Counted from the stretch's first letter, positions 27,573 through 37,040 are shown. The stretch: 64,000 nt of DNA from JAPPHA01 sp963662705 (GCA_963662705.2 OY759767.1:4030001-4094000), one strand, 5' to 3'. Notes: generated by a model from the letters alone, not told the origin. Numbers and translations: made by a program.

Positions 27573-27797
27573 ATGCTTGCCTTGAGACTACCCGACGATG
27601 TGGAGAATCGTCTCGCTGCGCTGGCAAAAACCACCGGCCGCACCAAAAGTAATGTGGCCCGCGAGGCCATTCTTGAGCATCTGGACGATCTCGAGGATCT
27701 ATACATTGCGGAGCAACGTCTGGCCGACATCTGTTCGGGGAAGACCCGAGCCATTCCCCTTGAGGATGTCGTGAGGGAATATGGCATGGAGCGTTGA
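27573..27797 (+). CDS. Ribbon-helix-helix antitoxin (RelB/DUF6290-like)
   Basis: A 74-residue protein opening MLALRLPDDVENRLAALAKT, then GRTKSNVAREAILEHLDDLE, a ribbon-helix-helix DNA-binding fold, and ending in a RelE-binding-type tail (IPLEDVVREYGMER). It would bind its own promoter and neutralise the RelE-like toxin that follows. AGGAG is 10 nt upstream of ATG 27573. The toxin start overlaps the end by 17 nt. It is intact while its toxin is not. Confidence 0.82.
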   Translation: MLALRLPDDVENRLAALAKTTGRTKSNVAREAILEHLDDLEDLYIAEQRLADICSGKTRAIPLEDVVREYGMER

Positions 27798-28253
27798 GTT
27801 CGCCCCCGCCGCCAAGCGAGAACTCGACAAGCTTGATCCACAGGCCGCGAAGCGCATTTTGCCTAGTTGAACGACCGCATTGCTCCGCTGAATGATCCAC
27901 GCAGTTTCGGTGGGGCCTTCAAGGGTTCCAGGCCTGGAGGCTTCTGGAAATATCGCGTCGGCAACCACCGCATCGTGGCGGCCATCGAAGACCAAGTTCT
28001 GCGAGTTCTCGTAGTGCGAGTTGGTCACCGTCGGGACGTGTACCGGAACCGAGAGACTGTAACTGGCGGGACAACAACGGGGATTGTCAGCAATCGCAAT
28101 ACAAAGGTCATTTGGAACTGCCGAGGGTACGCGGGTGTGAACAAATCTGGCGTTTTCGACCTGATCAAAGGCGCGCTTTCAAGCCAACTCGTCACGTATT
28201 CAATGTCCTTGCATTTGAGATTCACGAAATCGATACGAGGCACCGTTTTGTAG
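27781..28253 (+). pseudogene. RelE-family toxin, frameshifted
   Basis: From ATG 27781 the frame reads MAWSVEFAPAAKRELDKLDP, then QAAKRIL, and stops at 27870. The remainder continues in another frame from about 27867: NDRIAPLNDPRSFGGAFKGS, GFWKYRVGNHRIVAAIEDQ, VLRVLVVRVGHRRDVY, the normal RelE/ParE body. The join (around 27858-27869, with a TAG in the second frame as well) contains an indel, so no full toxin can be made. The usual end would be near 28044; the frame runs on to 28253. RelE toxins cleave mRNA on ribosomes. Confidence 0.82.
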
Positions 28254-29515
28254 TCAGCGGGTCCAACAAAAACATAAGCCGTCACGGATGTCTGTCGCGT
28301 AGTTGCGTCAGTGCGTTACTCCGAACGTCCATTGAATCGTTCTTTGAACTATCGGCGGCGATGAGTTCGATGCCTGAATGTTCGCCCACAGAGTGTGACT
28401 GGAATTTTTTTCACATACGCTGGATTTCCAAGCGAAATGCTCATTTGCCTGTCTTGTCGCCAAGTGTTCGTCACGAAACAATCGACACAATATGTCGTCA
28501 GGAAAGCATCCGAGTCGGCCATCGGGTTCAATGCACATGCATCACTGCACGACATGGTAGTGTCCATAACCGGTTTTGAACCCGTCCCCACGTCAGGATG
28601 AGCAATGGCTTTTCTTGTCTGCAGCTTCCGAATAACGGGGCACGATGGCGGGCGCATGAATGGGGGACATTCCGAGCGCGGAATCACGCCGGGAAAGAAC
28701 CGGAATTGAGCGTTCGAGACTAAATGAGCGAAAGTAGATTACGGCAATAATTTACGCGAGTTTCGAACCGGAACCTGAGGATAAAGCTTGGTTCAACCCG
28801 GATGCCATGGTGAACGTTTCTTCGGTGTGCCCGTGAATGTTCCCAGTAAGGCGTTCCACTAAAGGACTGAGACCGTCTCGTCTGAACCCAAGCCGAACTC
28901 GCTTTTCCCGTGAGATTGCAAACAGCGCAAATGGGATTTGTGGACTTATGTTGGGGGACCACCCGACTTTTTTAGGGTCGCGCGGCTTATGCATATCATT
29001 TTTCGAACTGTGTTTGCCGAGTTGAAACGGCCACAGCCAACATGGTCTTCAGAACATTCATGTCAATTGACTCCTTGGATTTTGGTACTCCCCTACTTTG
29101 AGCAAACTTCAGACACACATGGTTTAGGATTTTGCGCGTTCCATTCGGTTGAGTTGCGCGGAATACACCCAGACTCCTTGAACGAAGCCGCGGTTGGCAT
29201 TTCACTATCCATGGTAAAAGTCGTTGAGGTCGTCGCGCCGGAAGATCATGGTGTCCGCGGTGAGGGACCGAGACGTGGCTGAGACGACGGTTGAAGCCGA
29301 GCCAATTATGGTTCCAGGTTGCTGCAATTTGAGGCCACGCTCGGACGTAGCCTTTCGCTTGTGTATTCTGTACAGGTTGAAAAATAGAAGCGGTCTTTTC
29401 CAAATTTGGATGGCGAGCGGCAAAGTGAAGATAAAGGAAAAGATCATTGTCATTTTGAAGGTTTCGATCTAAATTGGCAGAATTGAAAACGATCTTTTTC
29501 TTTTTTGGAGTCGCA
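28254..29515. other. Long gene-poor stretch before hipBA
   Basis: No gene supported over 1.2 kb. One curiosity is a minus-strand AAGGAG followed 9 nt later by an ATG (29061) giving a 21-codon frame, MNVLKTMLAVAVSTRQTQFE, which looks like the beginning of an exported protein cut short. The rest shows no family likeness. It may be decayed mobile DNA. Confidence 0.35.
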
Positions 29516-29752
29516 ATGATGCCTGTTCTCATCACCGACACCGCCACTCTGGGCGCCGCATTGCGCAAGTCGCGCAAAGCGCTCAAGATCACGCAAGGAG
29601 AGCTATCGCTGCAAACGGGGATCTCGCGACCCACCATCCGGAGCATTGAACGGGGCAAGGAGACCGCCCAGGTGGGACTGGTTCTCCAACTGTGCCAGGA
29701 TCTGGGTATCGCCATCGAGGTCAGGTTGCCGGAGGTTGTGAGCCGGTCGTGA
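29516..29752 (+). CDS. hipB: HipB-like antitoxin
   Basis: About 78 residues with an Xre-type helix-turn-helix (ALRKSRKALKITQGELSLQT, GISRPTIRSIERGKETAQ). HipB binds operators upstream of hipBA and holds HipA inactive. GGAG lies 5 nt before ATG 29516; ATG 29519 is possible. It overlaps hipA by 4 nt (GTGA). Confidence 0.87.
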   Translation: MMPVLITDTATLGAALRKSRKALKITQGELSLQTGISRPTIRSIERGKETAQVGLVLQLCQDLGIAIEVRLPEVVSRS

Positions 29753-31119
29753 CCGTTCTCGATGTCTATCTGGAAGCGGTTCAGGAGCCCATTGGCCAGT
29801 TGTCTTCCGAACCCGATGGGGACATGTCCTTTCGGTACCTGACGGACGCGATTTCGCACGCGATCTCCGTGTCGCTGCCCATTCGTGAAGAGCCCTTCGG
29901 CGACGTTGTTGTGCGCGGCTTTTTCTCCAATCTCCTGTTTGAAAACGAGATGCGGGACCAGGTCATGCAGCGCCACGGTATCACGGAGCGCGACATCGTC
30001 GGGTTGCTTGCCCACCTTGGTGCCGACTGCCCCGGGGCGATCAGCTGCGTACCGGAAGGCGCGCCGCCAGGCAAGCGGCCCGGGTGCCTGGACACGGACT
30101 ATGACGTGTTGGTAGGTGCTCCCGTGGTGCCCGAGACAGCACCCGCAAATGACTTTGACATTACTCCCTTGCCGGTCGAAGGCATGATGGTCCGCCTGAT
30201 GGTATCGCTTCGCGACCATCGGCGCCTTCCAGCTGGCATCGTCGATCCATCCCCACTCGCCGGGGTCCAGGGCAAGGTCGCGTTGGCGGTCTTGCCGGAT
30301 GGGCGCATGGGTTTTCCCAAACCCGGCAGCGGTGCGCCCACAACACATGTCCTCAAGGTTCCGCGCGCGGGCGCCATGGCCTCCGTCGCCTGCGAACACT
30401 TGGCCACCCGGCTCATGGCGCGCGTGCAGAGACACCCGGTCGTCCAAACGCGTGTATTGGGTGAGGGGTCGCTGCAAGGGCTGCTGATCACCCGATTTGA
30501 TCGGAACGTCACGGAAGGGAAGGTGTACCGCGTGCACCAGGAGGATTTCTGCCAAGCTCTCGGGCTCGGCCACACCTTGAAATACGAGCGCAACGGCGTG
30601 GGTGCGCGCGCCTTCACCGCAGCGGCCATTGGCGGGCTCTTGAGGGCAACAAGGGTGCCGGGAGTGGCGCGTCAGGCCTATTTTGAGATCACACTGACCA
30701 ACATGGTCCTCGGCAATTCGGACAATCACGCAAAGAACCACGCGCTCCTTTACACGGCCGCAAAGCCGGAGTTGGCGCCTGCCTACGACATCGATCCGGT
30801 CCTTCTGGATAGGGGAGTAACCCACGAGATGTCCTTCCGCATAGGTCAGGCGCGCATGGCGGACGATGTGGGTCGTGATGACTTGAACGCGTTCATGGCC
30901 GCACTTGGTGCGCGCGGTTTCGTGAAAACCCAGGAGAACCGTGTGGCCGGTATCGCCCAGGCATTGGTGCAGGAGGCGGCGGATCTGCCGCGCCCGGTTG
31001 GGAAAGGTCTCTGCGACGCAATCCGACAACAGGCGCACAATCTGTCCGCTAACCTGGAGCTCGATCTCGCCGTTCCCGAATTCGATGCGGTGCCCGTCAA
31101 CCGGCCCGAGCGAATGTAG
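29749..31119 (+). CDS. hipA: HipA-like serine/threonine kinase toxin
   Basis: A 456-residue HipA. The N-terminal subdomain (LDVYLEAVQEPIGQLSSEPD, FSNLLFENEMRDQVMQRHGI) is followed by GVQGKVALAVL, the Gly-rich-loop equivalent, HQEDFCQALGL, and the kinase motifs GNSDNHAKNHALL (catalytic Asp and Asn) and LAPAYDIDPVL (metal-binding Asp). HipA phosphorylates glutamyl-tRNA synthetase in E. coli and causes growth arrest; related toxins have other targets. GTG start overlapping the hipB stop. All main motifs are intact, so this pair looks functional. Confidence 0.92.
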   Translation: MTVLDVYLEAVQEPIGQLSSEPDGDMSFRYLTDAISHAISVSLPIREEPFGDVVVRGFFSNLLFENEMRDQVMQRHGITERDIVGLLAHLGADCPGAISCVPEGAPPGKRPGCLDTDYDVLVGAPVVPETAPANDFDITPLPVEGMMVRLMVSLRDHRRLPAGIVDPSPLAGVQGKVALAVLPDGRMGFPKPGSGAPTTHVLKVPRAGAMASVACEHLATRLMARVQRHPVVQTRVLGEGSLQGLLITRFDRNVTEGKVYRVHQEDFCQALGLGHTLKYERNGVGARAFTAAAIGGLLRATRVPGVARQAYFEITLTNMVLGNSDNHAKNHALLYTAAKPELAPAYDIDPVLLDRGVTHEMSFRIGQARMADDVGRDDLNAFMAALGARGFVKTQENRVAGIAQALVQEAADLPRPVGKGLCDAIRQQAHNLSANLELDLAVPEFDAVPVNRPERM

Positions 31120-31882
31120 GGGCTGGACTGGTACTCAATCTCTACGCCGTCTTCGTAAGCGATGGAGCGGATATTCCCTCAGAACTGCGTCACAGTGTAC
31201 CAGAGGAAACGCCAGATTGACTGCGCGTGAAATCAAGGAGACGAGCGTCCATGGATCAGGTCACCACCAACGGCATCGACATTTCAAAAGGGAGTTTCCA
31301 GCGTAACCGGGTAAACTGCGGGACCGCAGTCATGAACGTAACCACCGATTCCACGTCCGCAAAGGCCAAACGAGGGTGCACACTACAATCCGGGACGATC
31401 CCCTTTCCATCGCACTGCCGCGCGGTCATGTGGGAAGAGCTACCAACTCCTTGCACGACTTCCACACGCAATTCGGAGATCGAGGCCCTGGATATCAGGC
31501 GCGCCGATGTCCAGGGCCACTGGAACTACACCTTCCTTCCGAACCCTGAAATTGAATCGGGTATTTCGTGACGAACCCTAACCCTCGCAAAACTGGAGAC
31601 ACCTCTCCTCGCGGGCGTATGGCGTGTTCGATTCCTTGGACCATAGATTCACAAGCCACCAAGAATGCAACATGTTCAACGCGGCCTTGTTTCCGGAAAT
31701 GCGTTCTTGCAGCGTGACCGATGTTTAGGGAAAATGAAACGATGAAAATGGCATCTGTTCCTGAGCTTGATCCAGCATGGAGACACCTCGATTTGGTCTT
31801 CGTTGTGCTGGACTTTTCGGTTGCTGCAAAGGTTGCAGCCCAGATGTGCAGTAGTCGTGCACACCAATGCATTTGACCAGGG
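31120..31882. other. Gene-poor region upstream of the duplicated membrane gene
   Basis: From 31686 on it is the left copy of the tandem duplication. It contains a short frame at 31742-31876 beginning M-x-MASVPELDPAW, whose counterpart at 40853-40930 is cut shorter by a stop; most differences between them change amino acids, so neither seems constrained. Nothing recognisable between 31120 and 31685. Confidence 0.35.
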
Positions 31883-32739
31883 ATGCGCTGGTCAGGTTAT
31901 CCACCCCGAACACGCGTGCTCCACTGGATCCTCGCATCCTTGTTGTTGGGCCTGTTCGGTTTTGTCGCTTTCCTGATCCTCGGCGCCTGTGGTGTCCTGT
32001 CACCACTTTCGACGTGGGGGATTCCCGGTTGCCCGGCCGTCGTCGCGGATGTGTCTGATCCCCGACTCGAAGCGGCCCTTGGCCGACAGGCCGTACTGGA
32101 ATCACAGGTTACGGATCTGGAAACGCGGCTTGCCAGGCTCGAGTGCCCTCCGCCCCATCCGCCACCTCCCGAACCTGAGCCCGAACCAGAACCTGAACCA
32201 CAAAGTGGAATGGACGCCGAACAATGGGAAGAACAGGACATCCAGATGCTCGAAGGATGTTGGGCGCTCGATTCCGATTATCAAGTACAAGATGTAGACA
32301 CCGGCGACATATCAACTGTTGCCAGTTGGAACATGTGCTTCGACGCCGATGGTGTAGGCAGCCAAACACTCCGGTTTGACGACGGTACAACCTGCCGATC
32401 AGGAACCACCGCACGGTTCAATTCTGCCGGTCAACTGGCGATTAGTGACGATTCCGATGTCCACTGTTCGGACCGGTCCTACATCTACCAACGAGTCATG
32501 ACCTGCGACCTTCAGCCCGATGGAACTGCATCTTGTTTGTCCACCAACAGGTATGACGATAATACGAATCCTGTCAGGATCCGGGCTCGTTGACGTTTCG
32601 AAATGAAAACCCGAGTTTCTCAGGCGGACCGATATGCGATAGGATGATCTCATCGATGAAATGAGACACATCGCTTCGGCACTGCTATATGCAAACTCGC
32701 GTTCCATTGGCTTCGCTGTCCGGCTGCGGAGCGAACGGC
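31686..32739 (+). repeat. Tandem duplication unit, left copy
   Basis: Matches 40796-41870 at high similarity with small indels, covering about 200 nt upstream, the whole membrane-anchored gene and about 145 nt downstream. It breaks at 32740 where the TnpB element begins; the matching sequence resumes at 40529 and includes a degraded start of the protease gene. Confidence 0.8.
31883..32593 (+). CDS. Membrane-anchored protein with coiled coil and Pro/Glu linker, copy 1
   Basis: A 236-residue protein I do not recognise. Residues 13-35 form a membrane helix (WILASLLLGLFGFVAFLIL); a short coiled coil (RLEAALGRQAVLESQVTDLE) and a Pro-Glu repeat linker follow; the C-terminal domain of about 125 residues begins MDAEQWEEQDIQMLEGCWAL and has conserved Cys, SWNMCFD, FDDGTTCRSGTTARF and CDLQPDGTASC, probably disulphide-bonded in the periplasm. 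The paralogue at 40994 shares this layout. The coiled-coil/proline-linker design recurs in the Srf-like genes at 41936, 43807 and 50538, so it probably belongs to that system. Confidence 0.75.
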   Translation: MRWSGYPPRTRVLHWILASLLLGLFGFVAFLILGACGVLSPLSTWGIPGCPAVVADVSDPRLEAALGRQAVLESQVTDLETRLARLECPPPHPPPPEPEPEPEPEPQSGMDAEQWEEQDIQMLEGCWALDSDYQVQDVDTGDISTVASWNMCFDADGVGSQTLRFDDGTTCRSGTTARFNSAGQLAISDDSDVHCSDRSYIYQRVMTCDLQPDGTASCLSTNRYDDNTNPVRIRAR

Positions 32740-32776
32740 AAACGTTTGGGACTTATAAAGATGGGTTGACGGCGCG

Positions 32777-33018
32777 TCACGCCGCCAGCTTTCGATCAGT
32801 TTCACGGGTCACAGGGGTGGCCAGCGCCAACGCCCCTCGCCGTGCAGACACCCCAGTCCCCGAGGTCAAGATGTTGCGGGCCGCATTCAGGTCCGCGTGG
32901 TCGGCATGGCCGCACGCCACGCATTCGAACTTCCGGTCGTTCCGGTTTTCCGGGTCAGTGAACCCGCAGGCGTTGCACGACTGGCTGGTATATGCAGGGT
33001 TGACCTCGTTCAGTTCCA
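32777..33018 (-). pseudogene. TnpB, C-terminal fragment
   Basis: Encodes KCLELNEVNPAYTSQSCNAC, then GFTDPENRNDRKFECVACGH and ADHADLNAARNIL, the zinc ribbon and last RuvC acidic residue of TnpB nucleases, ending ETDRKLAA. It continues exactly from GWHGMKGKLGYKC of the fragment at 39350, the two sharing AAGTGCT. TnpB is an RNA-guided nuclease whose guide RNA overlaps its own 3' end; such a sequence would lie around 32740-32900 here. Non-functional as split. Confidence 0.88.
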
Positions 33019-33025
33019 AGCACTT

Positions 33026-33106
33026 TAATGGGAACCAAATGCTTATGTGAATCTTGAATCGCAAGTGCCTGTCATGACACGCCTTTTCCACCGATTCGGT
33101 TCCCAT
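33026..33106. repeat. RIT element left inverted repeat
   Basis: 81 bp beginning TAATGGGAACCAAATGCTTA and ending GGTTCCCAT. About 85-90% identical to the reverse complement of 36649-36729. Internal ATGGGAACC/GGTTCCCAT arms probably mark recombinase core sites. Confidence 0.9.
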
Positions 33107-33118
33107 AAAAAATCAAGC

Positions 33119-34111
33119 TCAGACGTTCGAAAGCATCGCCAACAGCTCATCTTTCACGCCCGTGAACCGTCCCTTGCCGAGGCCCGGGGAACGCCACTCC
33201 GAGAGCATGTCCAGCTTTTCGGCAGGATCCGTGCGCAGGTAAATCTCCGTGGTCTGGAGGCTCTGGTGCCCCAGCCACAGCGAGACCTTGCGGATGTCGC
33301 CGGTGGCCTCGAGAATCATCAAGGCACAAACGTGCCTCAGCACATGGGGCGTTACCTTCCGGCGTGTGATCGACGGTTGGGTCTGCGCTGCCGTCATGAC
33401 GTGCAGCTCAAGCCGTTTGGCGAAGCCGCGTCGGGTCATCCCCCGTCCCATCGCATTCAGGAACAGGTGGCGGTCGGGAACTTCGGGACGGATGGAGAGC
33501 CACTCTCCGAGCGCACGTCCTGTTTCCTTCCACAGCGGCAGGACGCGGGCTCGTCGTCCCTTGCCCATGACCCGGATCTCGTCGAGCTGCGGCATCCTGA
33601 CATCGTCGAGGCCGAGGCCGACCAGTTCGGAGACCCGGAGCCCGGCATTGTAGGCGAGGCACAACATCGCCCGGTCCCGGGTTCCGGATTTCGTGGTGGT
33701 ATCCGGGGCATTGAGCAGCGCATCCACTTCATCCCGGTCGACATATTCGAGCGCGGGAACATCGCCCTTCTTCTGCGGGATCGCATGCACCCGTGCCGCC
33801 AGTTCGAGATGATCCGGGTACCGGAACTCGAGGAAACGGAAGAAGCTCTTGACCGCGGCCAAACGGGTGTTGCGGGTATTGACCCTGTTGCCCCGTTCGG
33901 CCTCGAGATGGTCGAGGAAGGCGAGGATGGTGTCGACATCGAGATGGCCGACCTCGAGCGCGCAGGGACGGATGCCGTGCCTGTCCGCGGCGAAGACCGC
34001 GAGCAGCCTGAAGCTCGTGGTGTAGCCGACGATGGTGTGCCGGCTTGCTCCCCGGTCACGGGGGAGATACTCCTGCAGGAAGGTGGATAGAGGGGGTGCG
34101 AGTTTGGTCAT
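33119..34111 (-). CDS. ritC: RIT tyrosine recombinase C
   Basis: A 330-residue tyrosine recombinase. N-terminal core-binding domain (LSTFLQEYLPRDRGASRHTI), catalytic domain with Arg in NAGLRVSELVGL, TPHVLRHVCALMIL (H-x-x-R) and LGHQSLQTTEIYLRTD (His and Tyr nucleophile). It overlaps ritB by 4 nt (ATGA). RIT recombinases act together to move the element. Confidence 0.92.
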   Translation of the reverse strand: MTKLAPPLSTFLQEYLPRDRGASRHTIVGYTTSFRLLAVFAADRHGIRPCALEVGHLDVDTILAFLDHLEAERGNRVNTRNTRLAAVKSFFRFLEFRYPDHLELAARVHAIPQKKGDVPALEYVDRDEVDALLNAPDTTTKSGTRDRAMLCLAYNAGLRVSELVGLGLDDVRMPQLDEIRVMGKGRRARVLPLWKETGRALGEWLSIRPEVPDRHLFLNAMGRGMTRRGFAKRLELHVMTAAQTQPSITRRKVTPHVLRHVCALMILEATGDIRKVSLWLGHQSLQTTEIYLRTDPAEKLDMLSEWRSPGLGKGRFTGVKDELLAMLSNV

Positions 34112-35034
34112 GTCTTTTCCTTTTCTGTCATGAGCAGTTTCTCGGTCGCCACCGACACCTGACGCATGAGGACGGGTGTCGCCTCGAGGTACCAGTACGT
34201 ATCCACAACTCGCGCGTGTCCGAGGTAGGTCGAGAGCGCGAGCATGTGTCGGCCGACATCCTTCCGGCTGGAAGAGATGGAGCCTTCCAGTGCGGCAACG
34301 GCGAATCCGTGCCTCAGGTCGTGAAGCCTGGGGCCGGGTTCCCCGGCTTTGCCGCGAACCCCTGCCTTGCGAGCGAGCAGGATGAAGGTCTCGGTCAGAT
34401 AACCCGGGCGCACCGGCTGGCCGGATGCGAGCACGAACAGGTGCTCGCCGGGTCCGCCCTGCCGTTTCCGCACCACGAGGTAGTCGTCGAGGGCGCGGCG
34501 GGCACTTTCGTGCAGGGGCACCAGGCGGTCGCGGCGGTTCTTGGTATTCCTGACCAGGAGCCCGTCCGGTCCGAGGTCGCCCAGCAGCAGGCCGGTCGCT
34601 TCCGAGCGTCTCAGCCCGGTGCATGCGATGAGACCGATGATGGTGTGGAAGGTCAGCGGGGTGAGTGACCCTGCCGGCTGCAGGGACAGTGCCTCCGTCA
34701 TGATCTTCCGGATCTCCTCCTGCGACGGAATGTGCGGCGGTGGGCGGATCCGTTTCGACTTCCCGAGAGCGTCCCGGTGGGGCACCTCGTGACGGTCATC
34801 CTCGACATGGAGGAAGACAGCCATGGCGTGGACGATGCTCAATCGCCTTTGTGCATCTCGGACCGACGTTGCCGTACCGGCCCAGTCCAGGACACTGTTT
34901 ATGCGCACGAATTTGTCGCCCCTGGCGTCGGCATGTTCAGCGTAACGCATCAGGACCCGCTCCTGTCCCCTGAACGACAGGCCGAGTGCTTTCCTGCTTG
35001 CGACGTAATCCTTCGCGTGATCCGTCATGGTCAT
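34108..35034 (-). CDS. ritB: RIT tyrosine recombinase B
   Basis: A 308-residue tyrosine recombinase, the shortest of the three. Catalytic motifs: TGLRRSEATGLLL (Arg), HDLRHGFAVAAL (H-x-x-R), LGHARVVDTYWYLEA (His, Tyr). It overlaps both neighbours by 4 nt, so the three are translationally coupled and probably made in fixed ratio. Confidence 0.92.
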   Translation of the reverse strand: MTMTDHAKDYVASRKALGLSFRGQERVLMRYAEHADARGDKFVRINSVLDWAGTATSVRDAQRRLSIVHAMAVFLHVEDDRHEVPHRDALGKSKRIRPPPHIPSQEEIRKIMTEALSLQPAGSLTPLTFHTIIGLIACTGLRRSEATGLLLGDLGPDGLLVRNTKNRRDRLVPLHESARRALDDYLVVRKRQGGPGEHLFVLASGQPVRPGYLTETFILLARKAGVRGKAGEPGPRLHDLRHGFAVAALEGSISSSRKDVGRHMLALSTYLGHARVVDTYWYLEATPVLMRQVSVATEKLLMTEKEKT

Positions 35035-36599
35035 CGGACGTCTCCCTCGTAGGGCCAGGGCTGCACCAGTTCACGGAGCATCCGGACATCGACGCGGGCA
35101 TAGATCGCGGTGGCGTCGGGAGAGCTGTGCCTGAGCAGGGTGCCGATGGCTTCCAGGGGGGCGCCATCGCGCAGGAGATTCGTCGCCGCCGAGCGCCTGA
35201 ACAGGTGTGACGCTGTCGGGCCGACGCCCCGGATCCCGGCCCGCTTGATCGCACGTCTGACGATGGAGCCGCCGATGCACTGCGGCGACACGGGACAGCA
35301 TGGTGCCCTGCAGCGGAGAAACACCTTCATCTCGTTGCTGCGTGGCCGGGCCTCCAGGATGTAGTCCCGCAGCGCGTCGCCCACGTCCTGCGGCAGTGGC
35401 AGTTCCGCCTCTCGCCGCGACTTTCCGCTGACCCGGATGACGGCCCTGTCCCAGTCGATGTCGTCGAGATTCAGCCCGGCGACGTCGCCGGCCCGCAACG
35501 CAAGCCGGGCGAGCAGCAACAGGGCTGCCCGGTCGCGCATCCCCATCGGCGTCGTCACGTCGCAGGTCGCGATCATGCGTTCGATATCGTCCTGCCCGAC
35601 ATGCCGGGGCAGGCTCTCGCCCCGGAGTCTCGGGATCGTCGGGACCGCGTGGACGAGTTCCGGGCGGCAGAGGCCGTTCGACCCGAGGAAGCGCAGGTAC
35701 ATCCGGAGCGTACTCGCCTCGCCTCCGACCTGTCCGCGAGAGGCGGTTTCGAGACGGCCCAGGATCGTGTTCCGGACCCGGGCGGCGTCATATGCCCCCG
35801 GTTCGTCGCCGAGCGCCGGAAGCAGCGTGCGAACGCGCTGTTCGTAATGTTCGATGGACGTGTCCCTGAGGCCGCGGTGCTGCCGAAGCCAGTGCAGGAA
35901 TGCGTCCAGATGTTCACCGTGCTCGACGCGGGACTGCTGCGGGACCTTCGGTGCCGGGATGACACTCCTGTCCACCAGGAACGCGGCAAAAAGCCGGAGT
36001 ATGGATCCGGAGCTGTCGGAACCGGCAAACCTGCTGGGCCTTTTGTCGAGGAACCCCGGGTGAGCACAGGTACAGTCGTGGGCAAGAAAGCGACGCTGAA
36101 CGCGTTCATCGGCTTCCGCCAGGGGAATGTCCGACAGGTAGAGCCAGACAATGAAGTGGCGGCACAGGGCCCCGCTCCGAATGATCAACGAACGCGCGTA
36201 TCCCTGCTCTTCCAGGGAATCCCGGAACTGCATCGCGAGATCTCCGCCGGCCTCCATCTCCGGAGGAACATCTGCCCGCCCGGTCTCGAGCATGTACCGG
36301 AGGAACCTGAGCGCAAATCGCCTGCAGTGCTGCCCGGGCTTCCTGCCGTTCCGATGCCGTCCTGGACAGTGGCATTCATGGCCCATGAAACGGTCAAGAA
36401 GGTGGACGTCGAGCTTGTCGAGACCCGAACCGTCGAGCGCCAGCCAGACCGCGATGTGCGAGGCTGTACTGAACAGATCGCTGGTCATCCCGGCCGAAAG
36501 GCCAAGGCCTTCCAGGTGCTCCGCGTAGCACCGCAAAACACGGGAATCCCGTTCCGGAACTCCATCGGGAAGTAACGGACTGAATTGTTTCGAAGGCAT
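35031..36599 (-). CDS. ritA: RIT tyrosine recombinase A
   Basis: A 522-residue tyrosine recombinase with a long N-terminal part containing a Cys/His cluster (MGHECHCPGRHRNG, HCRRF, HDCTCAHPG) that may bind zinc. Catalytic part: LALRAGDVAGLNLDD (Arg), ASHLFRRSAATNLL (H-x-x-R), LRHSSPDATAIYARVD (His, Tyr). It is the first gene of the trio, next to the right inverted repeat. Overlap of 4 nt with ritB. Confidence 0.9.
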   Translation of the reverse strand: MPSKQFSPLLPDGVPERDSRVLRCYAEHLEGLGLSAGMTSDLFSTASHIAVWLALDGSGLDKLDVHLLDRFMGHECHCPGRHRNGRKPGQHCRRFALRFLRYMLETGRADVPPEMEAGGDLAMQFRDSLEEQGYARSLIIRSGALCRHFIVWLYLSDIPLAEADERVQRRFLAHDCTCAHPGFLDKRPSRFAGSDSSGSILRLFAAFLVDRSVIPAPKVPQQSRVEHGEHLDAFLHWLRQHRGLRDTSIEHYEQRVRTLLPALGDEPGAYDAARVRNTILGRLETASRGQVGGEASTLRMYLRFLGSNGLCRPELVHAVPTIPRLRGESLPRHVGQDDIERMIATCDVTTPMGMRDRAALLLLARLALRAGDVAGLNLDDIDWDRAVIRVSGKSRREAELPLPQDVGDALRDYILEARPRSNEMKVFLRCRAPCCPVSPQCIGGSIVRRAIKRAGIRGVGPTASHLFRRSAATNLLRDGAPLEAIGTLLRHSSPDATAIYARVDVRMLRELVQPWPYEGDVR

Positions 36600-36648
36600 G
36601 ATCTCTCTCCTGTCAGTGTCAAAACCGACAGGAGTAGAGCAGATTTTT

Positions 36649-36729
36649 ATGGGAACCGGATCAGCGGAAAAGGCGCGTCATGACAGACACTTGGGATTCA
36701 CGGTTCACATAAGCATTTGGTTCCCATTA
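36649..36729. repeat. RIT element right inverted repeat
   Basis: Reverse complement partner of 33026-33106, from ATGGGAACC to GGTTCCCATTA. Includes the internal GTCATGACAGACACTTGG block that mirrors CAAGTGCCTGTCATGAC on the left. Confidence 0.9.
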
Positions 36730-37040
36730 TGAATAGGCTTTTATGGATCGTGCGTAGCACGTTCGATAAAAGCATTGAGCTGAGCCGCGCTCGCTGACGG
36801 TGAGTTTCTATGGGATTTCTATTCGCCGAGGCGAGCTTTATCGCGCCGGTCTGAAGCGCTTCGCTCCCGGAATCGATACTGCCGCGATGGTCCTGGCACG
36901 GTCCGGGCCGGGAATGTCGTCGATTTTGCAACCCGGCAAGGCATCTTTCGCTGCTTCGGGAAAGATGCGCACAGCAGGAGCCTGCCCGGGTCGAGCATCG
37001 ACCCGGGATCGGGTCCGGATCATCTGGTGAGACTGCATCG
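36730..37040. other. Stretch between the RIT and IS91-type elements
   Basis: No gene. It should hold the 3' (origin-side) end of the IS91-family element. Several short inverted sequences are present (for example CCCGGGTCGAGCATCGACCCGGG near 36986-37009, written here only as an inverted pair of CCCGGGTCGA), but I cannot fix the element end. Confidence 0.35.

Larger units (their letters stand above)
33026..36729 (-). mobile_element. Recombinase-in-Trio (RIT) element
   Basis: A 3.7 kb element with three overlapping tyrosine recombinase genes (ritA-ritB-ritC, minus strand) between 81-bp imperfect inverted repeats. Each end also contains ATGGGAACC and its reverse complement at its two borders. 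This is the defining layout of RIT elements. It lies directly against the TnpB C-terminal fragment on the left and an unrelated 311-nt stretch on the right; no target duplication immediately flanks it. Confidence 0.9.

Noticed and set aside
28996..29061. 21-codon frame with a good Shine-Dalgarno (MNVLKTMLAVAVS)
   Set aside because: Too short to be a supported gene; could be the remnant start of an exported protein.
28996..31038. Very long minus-strand open frame (about 680 codons)
   Set aside because: It is antisense to hipA, whose motifs, ribosome-binding site and overlap with hipB are convincing. The translated sequence shows no domain.
31742..31876. Short frame M-x-MASVPELDPAW duplicated at 40853
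   Set aside because: Five to six of eight differences between the copies change amino acids and one copy is truncated, so no sign of protein-level constraint.
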